Shown: in pieces, positions 1 to 8,976 of the stretch
Position numbering within the stretch: position 1 is the first letter of the stretch
Layout of the letters: each line of letters begins with the position of its first letter
Source: Bondarzewia mesenterica
Lineage: Eukaryota; Basidiomycota; Agaricomycetes; Russulales; Bondarzewiaceae
Assembly: GCA_004802705.1 (NCBI GenBank)
Contig: SGPL01000729.1
Location: 1 to 13,724 of the forward strand
Direction of reading: 5' to 3'
Length of the DNA stretch: 13,724 bases
Notes under the pieces: generated by a model
What the model was told of the DNA's origin: nothing
Databases searched by the model: none
The model's input: the letters and a program-made list of their open reading frames with translations, nothing else
Made by a program: the position numbers and the translations under genes

Positions 1-66
1 TAAAATAGAGTGTTATGTCTTGGTTTTTGTATGTTATTGTCTGATTATTATAAGGCAATTTACAGT

Positions 67-256
67 AATTAGATAAAAATAAGAATGTGCTTAGTTTCAA
101 GCCACACAATGATAAGCTCTTATAACTTATCAATTAGATGAAAATAAGAATGTGCTCAGTTATAAGCTCTACAGTGATAAGCTATTGTAACTTATCAATT
201 AGACAAAAATAAGAATGTTCTCAGTTATATAATAATAAGCTCTTGTAACTTGTGGA
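67..256. repeat. 65-bp tandem repeat, three copies
   Basis: Three head-to-tail copies begin at 67, 132 and 197, each opening with AATTAGA followed by an AAAATAAGAATGT block and closing with a GATAAGCTcTTgTAACTTaTC-like block. The first two copies are exactly 65 bp apart and differ at a handful of positions. The third is shorter by a few bases in its middle and drifts after about 256. The array is AT-rich and has no plausible reading frame. It lies directly upstream of the degraded host-type gene, whose 5' end cannot be traced through it, so it may mark the edge of the element that truncated that gene. The periodicity is seen directly; the role is unknown. Confidence 0.85.
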
Positions 257-523
257 TTAATATAACATATTAGATGGCAATAAGTCGTAAATCGAAAAGG
301 GGAGATAAGTTAAAACAGGTAAGCTGTTATTATCTGTTATTATCTATTATAACATCTTATATACAAGTTAGGTTTTTGCAGATGTTCATCTTTATGGCCG
401 CGCTTCTTGGAGGAGATGCTCGCCATTTCGCTGATGATGATCTGTTGGCCCATGGACATGGAGTATGCCACCCAGCTGGTGGTATCACATTTGCATGAGA
501 TCGTCAGTCGCGATCCCTCGAAT

Positions 524-592
524 GTATGTACCAAATTGGCTCAAGCATTTCTGTCACTAAACTGTTGTCTTTCATCTTCTTCCACTCATCAG
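524..592 (+). other. Intron 1 of the host-type gene (69 bp)
   Basis: The donor is GTATGT at 524, a CACTAAAC branch-like site lies near 554-561, and the pyrimidine-rich tail ends CTCATCAG at 592. The length is divisible by three and the intron contains no in-frame stop, so an ORF scan reads straight through it. Removing it joins R-D-P-S-N to L-L-Y-Q-D without changing frame. Size and signals are typical of basidiomycete introns. Confidence 0.7.
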
Positions 593-813
593 TTATTGTA
601 CCAGGATGCTATTATTCACAAGGGTGAGGTGCATGCATCAAAGACAAGAAATGCTGGTAAGGACTTGAAGGCATGGATAGCCATTAGGCCAAATCCCACG
701 ACTTTGATTATCATCGTCCATAGCCACGCCGACATCACTACCAGTTTCCTGACATATAAAGTGGTGAAGGATGAGATGATCTTTGTGCCCATCCCTAATA
801 TAAGCATGGAATT

Positions 814-870
814 GTGTCCCTTTCTGTGTACCCAGCATTAATAGCAACCTCCCCTTCGCAGATCATCTAA
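814..870 (+). other. Probable intron 2, boundaries uncertain
   Basis: Exon B (frame 2) and exon C (frame 1) must be joined between about 800 and 890. An acceptor-like CCCCTTCGCAG ends at 861 and an ATTAATAG branch-like site sits near 837. Several weak GT donors lie upstream, for example at 814 and 826. If 861 is the acceptor, frame 1 meets TAA at 868-870, so either the acceptor is a few bases later or the stop is a later mutation. I cannot decide between these from sequence alone. Confidence 0.35.
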
Positions 871-1007
871 CTCTACATTGGCAAAGGTGTCTACCGCGAT
901 GTTTACAACAAAAACCACAATGGAAACTGCGGCCTCATTGTCTGGGCATGTGGGCCTGCCATGTCTCGCCCAGAGGGATTCACACACTTGCTCCCCCTGA
1001 TAAAATT

Positions 1008-1060
1008 GTATGTCACATACTCCCTTATTTTGTTTTGATCCTCAACACAACTCTCGTCAG
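1008..1060 (+). other. Intron 3 of the host-type gene (53 bp)
   Basis: The donor is GTATGT at 1008 and the acceptor CTCTCGTCAG at 1060, with a TGATCCTCAAC branch-like stretch around 1036-1046. The upstream exon ends with two bases of a codon (TT, 1006-1007) and the downstream exon supplies G at 1061, making Leu and moving from frame 1 to the frame of the 1062-1466 open stretch. The exact phase match is the strongest evidence that this was a spliced gene. Confidence 0.8.
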
Positions 1061-1469
1061 GGCTAAGTTTGACTTCGTGTTGGGCTTTAGTAATGACAGT
1101 GTCATTCCGCACATCATTGGTCCTAGTGTCCTCTTATTCCTCACCCATGTCCACCACATCCAGATGAGTGATATCTTTTCACTCATCGTCAAATTATTCA
1201 GAAATGAGGACGTCTTGATCAGCACACCGGTAGTGCTGATTTTTGGTGAAAATAATTCATCCCACATTTCTATCTGCTGTATTGCATACTCCATTGGCTT
1301 CGACAATATCTGGGGCCTCCAACATGTTTGCCCCATGTGCCACGCTAGATCGCCAAATGTAGAGGTGAAGCCACATCATCAGAATCAACAAGACCATGTG
1401 CGCGTTCACTTTTCCTACAGGCGATGCCTCTGGGGCATGCCTTCACTCTATTTCAATTGCCCACCCTAG

Positions 1470-1804
1470 ATTTACATGACTATGGTCCCTTATGTCATCT
1501 GGCATGACTTCCCCCTTGATGCAAACTGCAGCCAGAGATGGCGACGATGGCAAGGAAATGGCTGGACACGGTCAGAGGCCTGGCAATGACAAAGATAATG
1601 GACTTTCTCATGAACGGCAAAGGCGACAAGTCTGTCATCCCGCCATCCTTATATCCTGATGCTGCAGATCTTGCGGAAAGCGACAAGGCATTCATGGACT
1701 GGTGGAATAAAGAGCGCGATGCAGCGAGTAGGTCAGCACCTCGTAAGGAAGAAGGCAGGGATTTGGACAGTGATGTAAACCATCCTGGCATTCAAGGAGG
1801 ATGA
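1470..1804 (+). pseudogene. C-terminal continuation of the host-type gene, frameshifted
   Basis: Beyond the TAG at 1467 the same frame stays coding-like for about 20 codons (through V-I-W-H-D-F-P-L-D). The coding signal then moves to frame 2, which is open from before 1538 to TGA at 1802. That segment of about 88 codons is hydrophilic: W-L-D-T-V-R-G, then K-G-D-K, and a charged tail with K-E-E-G-R-D-L-D-S-D. Base use and CpG content match the upstream exons (CpG retained, about 50% GC), unlike the AT-rich sequence after 1830. A small indel near 1525-1537 or an unrecognised intron would explain the shift. The ATG at 1538 may be internal; I do not claim a separate gene. Confidence 0.45.
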
Positions 1805-3170
1805 AAGTGGGTGAGGACAATAGACTGACTAGATGTTCTTTTTTGTTGTTCATGTTGACCATTTTGAACTGAATCTTCATTTCATTTGCTGTTTTTTGCC
1901 CATTGTTATTTACTGTTAGTTTGCACTCTTTTTTCATTTCTTCAGCAGTTGCGTATCATCATTAGTCCGTGTATGCTTCTCATTTTTTTTTAGACTCAAC
2001 ATGTTGTTGACACACATGTCGTATCGATCATGGATCAGTGGTTACTGAGGTCTGAACAGTTACGATGCACCAAAATAAGTTCATTGGAGAGGGCCTTCAC
2101 TTCAATGTCAGAATGAGAGCCAATTTTGGTGGGGAGCCTCTAGCCTTTACCGATGGTTATCTGCAGTAGTACAAGCAGACATAAAACAACTGAGAGATGG
2201 GGAGAATGCCAAATTGTGCTGCACTGTTTTAGCAAAATTGGACTCAAATGAAATAAAAAAAACTGTGGTGAAGCTAGTATGCAGGCATCGAGGCATTGTA
2301 GTGCATGATTATTTCAGAATACAAATCACAGGCAGATGCTGGTGCTGTGGTACAAGTGCTATTGAAACAAGGCACATAATTGGGGAGCCCGAGACATGCA
2401 TTACACGTATGGGTGGTACTAGAGAAAATGGAGGGATGTCAATGGAATATAGATTCTTCTCTTTAGGACGATACAACAGCACTTTGAGGAACTCTAACTT
2501 TGGATGGACGAGGATGGATACATGAGACAATGATGGAAATGAGTTTCATCACAATCATATCCATGCATGTTCTTGGGGTGAGCTTTGAAAGCTGGTCAAT
2601 GCTTGATGGGGATAGAAGAGAATCATTCAACGTATTGCATAGTTAGAAAAAGAGAAAAACATCTCGATTTGCAGGCATGTTCGGGACACCTAGTGCCTCA
2701 AAATACTGTGCATTTCCTTGCGATGACATGTGCAGGAAGAGTCACTGAAATATGCTTTGCAGCCAACAAGGCCACATTATTATGGCTTGTATACATTATA
2801 TAGTGATGAGGGAATTGTGTGGCCAGACAACATAGGCGTGACGCATGAACTTTCACTGCATCAAAAGTGGCCTGAGTGTGTCCAGTGGCTAAATGTAGCA
2901 GAGTGCGAAAGATAGTGGCTGTGTCCTAATAGTATTGCACTCTTAAATAGCTAGGTATTTAATGAGTGTCATTTGAGTGTCAAAAGAATAAAATAAAATG
3001 CTAAATTACTGCATTAGGCAGGAGGCTGACTCATCTGTGCATCGTGACATGCACGTGATATATAGTCAACACTCACTCGATATGCAACAACATGTTTTCT
3101 TACCTTCTAACACTTTTGACACTCAGCGATGACATGCAATATATATTTTATGTATTACAGCAGTGTAGGG
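1805..3170. other. No recognisable gene; possible decayed coding scraps
   Basis: Composition turns AT-rich just after 1804, with T-runs at 1838-1850 and 1983-1992. Moderately open stretches occur at 2214-2525, 2585-2803 and 2730-2915 on the plus strand. None has a recognisable motif, a convincing start context or a continuing neighbour. The stretch 2761-2911 (ending W-P-E-C-V-Q-W-L) has the most protein-like composition. CpG is intermediate (roughly 20 in 1.4 kb by hand), between the host-type gene and the retrotransposon-rich remainder. It could be an old insertion or decayed gene; I cannot name it. Confidence 0.4.
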
Positions 3171-3171
3171 C

Positions 3172-3195
3172 GAGGATGCATGCTAGCACATCCTC
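3172..3195. repeat. Hairpin, 7-bp perfect arms
   Basis: GAGGATG at 3172-3178 is exactly complementary in inverted orientation to CATCCTC at 3189-3195, with a 10-nt spacer containing the near-palindrome GCATGCTAGC. It lies 23 bp before a second, longer hairpin. Confidence 0.6.
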
Positions 3196-3218
3196 ATCTG
3201 GCAATGCCACTGAGATTA

Positions 3219-3250
3219 GAGCTCTGACTTATTATAAGTAGTCAGAGCTC
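3219..3250. repeat. Hairpin, 11-bp perfect arms
   Basis: GAGCTCTGACT at 3219-3229 pairs perfectly with AGTCAGAGCTC at 3240-3250 across a 10-nt AT-rich loop. Sequence after 3251 is more AT-rich and CpG-poor than before, so the hairpin sits close to a compositional boundary. No T-run follows immediately, and no CTRR end as in Helitrons is visible downstream. Confidence 0.7.
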
Positions 3251-4672
3251 AATTTGATTTCAAATTTTATGACACACAATTGCATATAGCATTTCAACTT
3301 TTACCCTCCACTTTTACTACCACTACCTCTTGCTTTATCATCCCTTGTCATTGTTCACCCTTAGTTGTTCACTCCTCTGCCATCACTTTTCAAATGGCAT
3401 TACTGTCCTCTTACTCCCACTACCTTTTACCCCTACTGCCCTCCACCATTGTTGATTATGTATTCTCTTTAACCTTGCCCACTTTGTCTATTGCAAACCC
3501 CTAGATCAACATCAATAAATATGCTTGCTTGTGCAAGCATGCCCCCTCCTTCCTTTACATATCTTTAAATATTCATTATTCCATGCATAATGTGTGCTGC
3601 AATTTATTTATATCTTAAGTCATGGCTTGTGCATATTGTTCACTTTCTTTTTTGTGTATTGTCGACTCCCTCTTTTTGCATATATATCGACACATCTATC
3701 TTTTAGGTGTCTCCTCTCCATTAGTTTTCTCTTATCATATGCCTTTTTGTTTTTTAAAATCTTGCATTCAGCACATTCTAACTCTGCTCTAGCCAAATCA
3801 AGCATGACTTCTCATTAGTCCATCAATGGAGCATACATAATTTGTTCCCCCTTATCATTTCTCCTTTTCTTGATACATCAACCACTTCTCTCACTCGAGC
3901 TCATGAACTACACTGTCCCTACTTGATATCTGTCAGACTTTCACTCCATCATCTTCTTATTCACTATGATTACTCTTTCCATTGCTCCATTATTTATGTG
4001 TAAATTCTCGATGAGCAAGCTACTATTCTATGACTCGCACTTCAGCATCTTCCTTGTTCACTACAATTTTAATTCTGAGTTATTATGGATAAAAGTGGAG
4101 ATTTTGCCAGATAGGTGGATGGATAGAGAAGGTTATATGGCAGCAGATTTCTGCTTTATGGTACACAGTCTGATAGTTCTTTTGCTACAGATGATCCCTG
4201 CAGATCATTATTATCAGCCAAATGTAGATGGAAATTGAAGGAGATGATGGAGAGGGAGGCTAAGGAAGTAGATTCAGAGTAGGGGAGATCAGATTTAGGG
4301 GATTACTACTTGTTTCATTGATCTTCAGATGATAACAATTGGTGCACAGGATTCACAGGCATCAAATTAGCATAATAAGTTCAACATGTGCACATGGATC
4401 AGCAATTATTAATAACTTCAAAAGCCTCACTAGACTTGTGTTATTCACTTTCATTATTGTCTTGATCATCTGCATTTCGCGTCTCATTCATCACTTTTTG
4501 CTCCCTATTTGCCTTATTGAACATCAATTTTACCTCTTCGATATGCTGCACCTTACTTTTCTTCATTCTTTTCTATTTATCATGTGTATAACATCGTCCT
4601 CTTACAAGAAACTAAAGATGGAATCCTGTGCATCATTCATTATTTTGTCATTTCAATTATACTCCCTACTCG
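3251..4672. other. Pyrimidine-rich, CpG-poor tract without a supportable gene
   Basis: The plus strand is strongly C/T-biased, with long CCT/TTC runs at 3290-3500, 3640-3800 and 4430-4790. The hydrophobic ORFs at 3280-3504, 3594-3818 and 4339-4806 follow from this bias (Leu, Ser, Phe and Ile codons are T/C-rich), and the last needs a non-ATG start. On the minus strand the tract is A/G-rich and reads as Lys/Arg/Glu-rich fragments. One plus-strand fragment near 4150-4275 (K-E-M-M-E-R-E-A-K-E-V-D-S-E) is protein-like but isolated. The tract may be decayed repeat sequence. Confidence 0.45.
3620..3805 (-). pseudogene. Possible antisense charged-helix protein fragment
   Basis: The minus strand has 61 codons open with many Ala, Glu, Lys and Arg residues near the start (L-D-L-A-R-A-E-L-E) and a basic tail. 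The composition suits a charged helix or short coiled coil, but it is also what any A/G-rich strand would produce. No continuation was found on either side: other minus-strand frames beyond 3805 carry stops within tens of codons. I list it only as a weak candidate remnant running opposite to everything else in the window. Confidence 0.15.
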
Positions 4673-6199
4673 ACTTCCTTCTTCTCTCATCTTTGGCTTA
4701 TTATTTAAATTTCTCTTTGAGTATGGCCTTATGCCCTTTCATTCCTTTTGTCTCTTTATGCTATAAGGTGCTTCCAACTTTTTTTTTTATTTATGTGCAT
4801 AGATAAGACTGATAGATGACATGAGGAACTATGATATTTATATTTGTATACTTATTTTTAACTTTCTCTTACTTTCTTTTTATTTTGATATGGTCTGCTG
4901 CAGTTTTACCTGGGACTTATATATCTGATAACTCTAGTACATAAGGACTGGTGGACTCAGTCCATGATCAATTAGCCCCACAGCCCTACTTTCAATCACT
5001 TAGTGGAGCTTTGATTTGATTTTAGATTAAAGAGTCACTTCACCTTCAAAGCTATGTGTATTTTGCCTTATGATATTATGGTGAAGTCATACTGATATCA
5101 TAAAGCTGCACATTTATAGAGCAGACTACTCCAAAGACTATTAGAGCACACATCATGATACATAAATGCCTAGAAAAAGTAGTGCATTACTGCTTTTATG
5201 TAGTACTTATTTGTTTCTCTTTGTACCTACACAGCCTCCTCCTAAAGGCTTAAAAGTAGGGAGAATTTTACTTGAGCAATACAAGCTTCTTTAAGGTTGA
5301 TTTTTCCTCTTATTGAACTTGTGAACTAATCTCTTGTCAGTCACTTGCAAGACTTCTAGTAGTGAAGGGTGCATTTGAAGGATTCTCTCACTCTCTTCTC
5401 ATAGACTGCTGATACAGTGTTGCTAGGGTTTTAATCTCTATTTTGATTCATCTTAAAGCTATCCCAATGGGGGTAGAAGTTTAGCTTATCTGGTTATGAT
5501 CATCCTCTGAAAGCAACAGCTTTCACTCAACCTTAGTTTCCCTATAAAGATTCCTTATGTGCATTTCTCTATTCTTGAAGTCTTCTATACTACACATCCT
5601 CTAGTTATTTAATCTACATTTTAAACAACTCTGATAACATGCTCTATAATTTTGATGACTTTATGATCCTACAATTATTAAATTTTATTGCATCAACTTT
5701 AGTTCATCCTATTGATCTGTCTTTTTGATTGACTATTGTTATTGCTTTGCCTAAGTTTTTCTTTGATCTAAAAGAACCTTTGCTGACCCTTCCTTCCTTG
5801 GTACTCATAGGAAGCACCTTATCTTAATTTATCTTTAAGATCAATAACTGATAAGTCATCTTTTGAAGACAACAAAAAATTCCCTCCTAATGAATGACTA
5901 AGCTGCTCCAGAAAAGAGAAAAACTTGAGTCAGTTTAAGTAGAGGAGACCTTGCTGTTATTCTGATTAGTTTGTTATTTTGTATCTTTGCTGCATCACAC
6001 CCTTTTCACCCTCGACAATCTTACTAGCAAAACCCTCCCTTTGCATGACATCATTGGAGCTCATCGCAAGGGGATTCTTTTCTATCTTCTTTGACTATCA
6101 ACCTTCAATCTCTCTGATTATTGCTTGCTCATTCTCATCACAGCTGAATTATCCTCTAATACATCTTTCTCATTGATTTTGACTTTTACTCCTTTTACT
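4673..6199. other. AT-rich, essentially CpG-free spacer upstream of the first gag remnant
   Basis: I found no CpG between about 4673 and 6012, and two between there and 6199. No reading frame has recognisable coding character; the ORF at 5979-6176 is T/C-rich and lacks motifs. A 9-bp inverted repeat (TTATGATAT at 5068-5076, ATATCATAA at 5095-5103) is the only local structure noted. If the gag remnant at 6200 belonged to a full element, its 5' LTR and leader should lie here, but I could not identify LTR ends, a primer-binding site or a second LTR copy. Confidence 0.4.
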
Positions 6200-6945
6200 A
6201 TGTCAAACTCTAAAGAATTAAATTCTCCTCTAAGAGGATACACTCTTCATCCTGCTTTAAATCCCTTTCCATTCTTTGCCCCATGACCTATCTCTATGCT
6301 GAACCTTGATATAAAGTATGCTCTACTGAAGTTCAAGGGTGAGTATTCTCAGGTCAAACTTTTCATTCAACTCTATGAAAAGTTGTGCAACTTACATGAC
6401 ACAACTTTCTCAGCTAAAAAATGTGAGAGCATCATGCAGTACTGTTCTCAACATGTTCATGAGTTTAGCAAGGCATTGAAGAGCTTTCAAAAACTTAATT
6501 GAGCTGAACTCAAGACTGACCTCTACATATATTATGATGCCAACCTCTATAATATGTGGTACAAGAGGAAAGGCCTCAAGTTATTTATTAAAAGAACCCA
6601 GCACTGACATATGAGATAGTTGGATCTATAATGCAAGTATACTCAGGAATATATCATGATTGCTGAATGGCTTCTTCATAAATATAAGATTATTGACTGA
6701 AAATACTTGACCTATTTTTGGAGAGGTATTAGGAAAAGACTTTGCATAATCATCAAGAACTGAATTCTTTCTTCTAATCTTAGCCTAAATTCTCAAAACT
6801 CTATCCCTTTGATCTCATTGAGATGATAACTGAATTTATCCTTCAGAAGGAATGCTTTGATAACTATCTCACTGATGAGAATCCTACTAATACTGATTGG
6901 TCTAGTGAATTGGAGTGGGGGGACATAGCAATGAGTGCTGGATAA
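6200..6945 (+). pseudogene. gag: Degraded Ty3/gypsy-type gag (first lineage)
   Basis: The frame opens at ATG 6200 and, read through stops, continues to about 6800, then shifts by one base near 6790-6804 and runs to TAA at 6943. Recognisable features are F-K-G-E-Y-S-Q-V-K with Y-E-K-L-C behind it, K-K-C-E-S-I-M-Q-Y-C-S (about 6413-6445), a Y-Y-D-A stretch near 6530, W-L-L-H near 6669, and an acidic tail with T-D-E-N-P and S-E-L-E-W-G near 6880-6920. This order matches, from memory, a gag-like protein family widespread in Agaricomycete retroelements; Gag forms the virus-like particle core. About seven in-frame stops (TGA at 6284 and 6500, TGA, TAG and TAA between 6605 and 6640, later TGAs) suit C-to-T and G-to-A transitions. 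There is no zinc knuckle and no pol behind it, and it differs from the gag at 10442, so it marks a second lineage. Confidence 0.6.
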
Positions 6946-8124
6946 ACTAGAGTGTTATAAATAAAAAGTATATAAAATATGAAATATATTATGCACCTGC
7001 CCACTACTACAGACTGTTCATATTCTCCATCAGCTTTAGTGTCCTTATCTACTTATCATACTAGTTGCTTCCTAGCATGTGCAGGTTGTTAGATCAGATG
7101 CTCTCATATATCATGTTATAGAGGGCATGTGTAGTGAGCTTAAGCTCAGTCATCGTGCTAATGACAAGATAGGGGATATAGATAGTGATGCCTTATATCA
7201 TCACCTTTCTCTGGTACTTGATGATGAATGCTTATATTCCAAGAGTTAGTGAATGTGAATGAAAAAACAACAGTATTCACTACCTTTTTTATAAATAACT
7301 TTGCAAACTTGGCCTTCAAAATAGCAGAGATAGTGTGAGTGGCAAGAGTTATTAGATGCAGGCAGTGATAATGTATATGCTATTTTGGTAAGACATGAAG
7401 GATATAGTGATATTGCTGCTAGTATGAGTGGCAGAGGGAGGAGATGATAGTGTTAGAAAGATAAAGAGTGAAGTGACACTATCACTGCCATTAATACTTG
7501 GCCACTATTGATATATATTTGCTCATCAGTAGGCCTCAGCATCCATTTATCTTACTGATACCTTTGTATTTCTGCCATCATCAGCATTGATAAGTCTTGC
7601 CTTTCTCTTTGCTTATTTATCTCCTCTCTTTTTGCTTTTTTTTCATCAAGCTCCCTTTCCCAACATTCTCCTATCACTAAAAGTGAGTGTTATTATTTTT
7701 GTTAATGGCATTCACTTCTCACATCAGTGAACAGTAGACCTCGATGATCAGGCAGTCTAAGAGGCTTTGATAGCTAGCTTCAGTTTTGATATATTTATAT
7801 TTTGTTTTTAACTTTAACTTTACAATGCTATGCACACTACTCCATCACCATTTCATTAGATGATACTTATATGAATGACAACACCTTCACTAAAAGCACA
7901 TAATCTAATGTCATAGAGGCTTATTCTACTAATAGATATGCCAATCATCACACTATTAGCAACAATGAGGTGTATAATTTACACAATATGTATTCTCTTA
8001 AAATCTTGTATTAAATTTGAAACTTACTTTATATGTCTTTAGCCAGTGGGTTCAGTATGCCTATCTCTGCACTTTTCACTTTGTATACTGACATTTTTTA
8101 TTAGGTTTTGATGATGACTCATTA
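6946..8124. other. Region after the first gag, no identifiable pol
   Basis: I looked for protease (D-S/T-G), reverse transcriptase (Y-x-D-D) and integrase zinc-finger or D-D-E patterns and saw none in a readable frame. AT-rich sequence with two isolated CpGs dominates. Either pol was deleted, or decay has gone past recognition by eye. One short protein-like fragment, at 7076-7246, is listed separately. Confidence 0.4.
7076..7246 (+). pseudogene. Short open fragment of unknown identity
   Basis: About 57 codons are open in the same frame as the start of the first gag, ending at TAG 7247. The composition is soluble and acidic (K-I-G-D-I-D-S-D-A-L, then L-V-L-D-D-E-C), unlike the low-complexity surroundings, and the first ATG is internal at 7127. 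It could be a scrap of the pol or accessory region of the element whose gag ends at 6945, or an exon of something else. A CAG directly precedes 7085, so an acceptor site is possible. No family recognised. Confidence 0.25.
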
Positions 8125-8176
8125 ATGTGGTCTGTACCTCAACTCTCAACAGAGTCACCAGTTAGTGAGGTAGTGC

Positions 8177-8281
8177 TGATGGCTAGTCACTTAGCATTTA
8201 GTCATTCAGCAATCAGTTACTTAGTAATTGATTGCTCAGCAGTTAGTTGCTCAGCTATTGGTCACTCAGCTATTAAAGTCT
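8177..8281 (+). repeat. 15-bp minisatellite, seven units
   Basis: Units start at 8177, 8192, 8207, 8222, 8237, 8252 and 8267, each close to CAGCNATTNGTNACT. The 15-bp spacing is exact throughout, so the array keeps frame and reads as a five-residue repeat of the S-A-I-S/G-Y/H/C type in one frame (8125-8325) and Q-L-L-V-T/A in another. Units differ by several substitutions but no indels. Such an in-phase array suits a former protein repeat as well as plain satellite DNA. Confidence 0.8.
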
Positions 8282-8428
8282 GTTCTATTAAAATGGCAAA
8301 TTACAGTAAGCACACTAATGAGTGATACTCTTGTAGCAGCTCACAATGAGTTGACGATCCTATATGAGATTATAGAATATCAACAGCAAGTAGTGAACAG
8401 GTTGAAGAGAATGAGAAGAATGTTGTAG
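8282..8428 (+). pseudogene. Heptad-like fragment behind the minisatellite
   Basis: The frame open from 8228 to 8428 passes through the last minisatellite units and then reads a Leu/Ile/Glu/Gln-rich stretch (A-A-H-N-E-L-T-I-L-Y-E-I-I, then Q-Q-Q-V-V-N-R-L-K-R) before a TAG. The pattern of hydrophobic residues among charged ones fits a short coiled coil. No start codon or family is identifiable. It may belong with the Lys/Glu-rich remnant at 9145, but the 56-bp array lies between them. Confidence 0.2.
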
Positions 8429-8507
8429 TTAGATCATTAAAAAATTAAATAGTGTTCATACATGAGCTTAGCCATATCTAGTGATAAAAAATCTTGTTGA
8501 ATTTTAA

Positions 8508-8705
8508 TAGGCCCATCTATTTGATACACTCACTGAGAATTCAAGCAATGTATTTAATTTTTCTAGGCCCACCCATCTCAGATGTTGCTGAGAACTCAAG
8601 CAATATATTTCATTATACTGAGCCCATCTGTCTCAAATGCTCATCAGTAAGCTGAGCAATATATTTTATTTTGCTAAGCCTATTCATCTCAGATGCTCAG
8701 TGAGA
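8508..8705. repeat. 56-bp tandem repeat, about 3.5 copies
   Basis: Copies start at 8508, 8564, 8619 and 8675 (spacing 56, 55, 56). Each begins TaGGCCCAtCtaTCTCAgATG-like, continues TGAGAAcTCAAGCAATaTATTT, and ends in a T-rich block. The last copy is cut after the CAGTGAGA block near 8705. Divergence between copies is moderate and consists mainly of transitions. No function is apparent. Confidence 0.8.
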
Positions 8706-8976
8706 CAATGTTAAATAGTGGTAGGGAATTGAATAAGCTCTATTGAGAATGCATCAACAGCACTTTAAGTGGTAGATTATATGGGGCACTATTATAAATG
8801 CAATAGCACCTTAACCTATGTGATCCTTCATATATATTCTACACTAATAGTGGGGTTGCATATTACTAAAAAGTGTAAAGTCTTATATTAGATTAATAAA
8901 AGTGTGAGGTTATAGCCAATGCATGGGGATTCTGATGCTTTTACACGTAATGTACACTCTTGCCATCTATCAAGAC

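Larger units (their letters stand above)
353..1469 (+). pseudogene. Decayed multi-exon Agaricomycete-type protein with His...Cys pair and zinc ribbon
   Basis: No single ORF covers this gene; it appears once introns are allowed. Exon A (open from 353, best from about 382, to 523) and exon B (593 to about 840) share frame 2. Exon C (about 871-1007) is in frame 1 and exon D (1061-1466) in frame 3, and the 1008-1060 intron joins C to D exactly in phase. Exon B ends a hydrophobic strand with I-I-I-V-H-S-H (His codons 719 and 725). Exon C has L-I-V-W-A-C-G-P (Cys codon 949). Exon D has F-D-F-V-L-G-F, then a zinc-ribbon-like C-P-M-C (1329-1340) and Y-R-R-C (1416-1427), where the expected third Cys is Tyr. 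Damage: TAA at 868 unless spliced out, TAG at 1467 with coding-like sequence continuing behind it, and no traceable start codon. From memory it resembles an uncharacterised multicopy Agaricomycete family. Function is unknown; a caspase-like fold is only an inference. Confidence 0.6.

Noticed and set aside
14..340. Minus-strand ORF opposite exon A (340-534)
   Set aside because: It overlaps the supported plus-strand exon and intron 1, has no motif, and is a shadow frame. The relevant extent is 340-534.
274..498. ORF from ATG 274 as an N-terminal exon with a 319-381 intron
   Set aside because: GTAAGC at 319 and TTTTTGCAG at 381 look like splice sites, but joining them enters the frame of M-F-I-F-M-A-A, which ends at 496-498 rather than the exon A coding frame. 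No phase works with exon A.
1218..1240. Inverted repeat ATCAGCAC...GTGCTGAT with a central ACCGGT
   Set aside because: It lies inside coding exon D (L-I-S-T-P-V-V-L-I); the symmetry is likely a coincidence of codons.
948..1469. ORF 948-1469 as an independent single-exon gene
   Set aside because: Its first 38 codons are read from exon C in the wrong frame and from intron 3. The coding part starts at 1061 through splicing.
4339..4806. 155-residue hydrophobic ORF as a membrane protein
   Set aside because: It needs a non-ATG start, lies in a T/C-rich tract where any frame gives Leu/Ile/Phe/Ser, and shows no charge pattern or motif beyond hydrophobicity.
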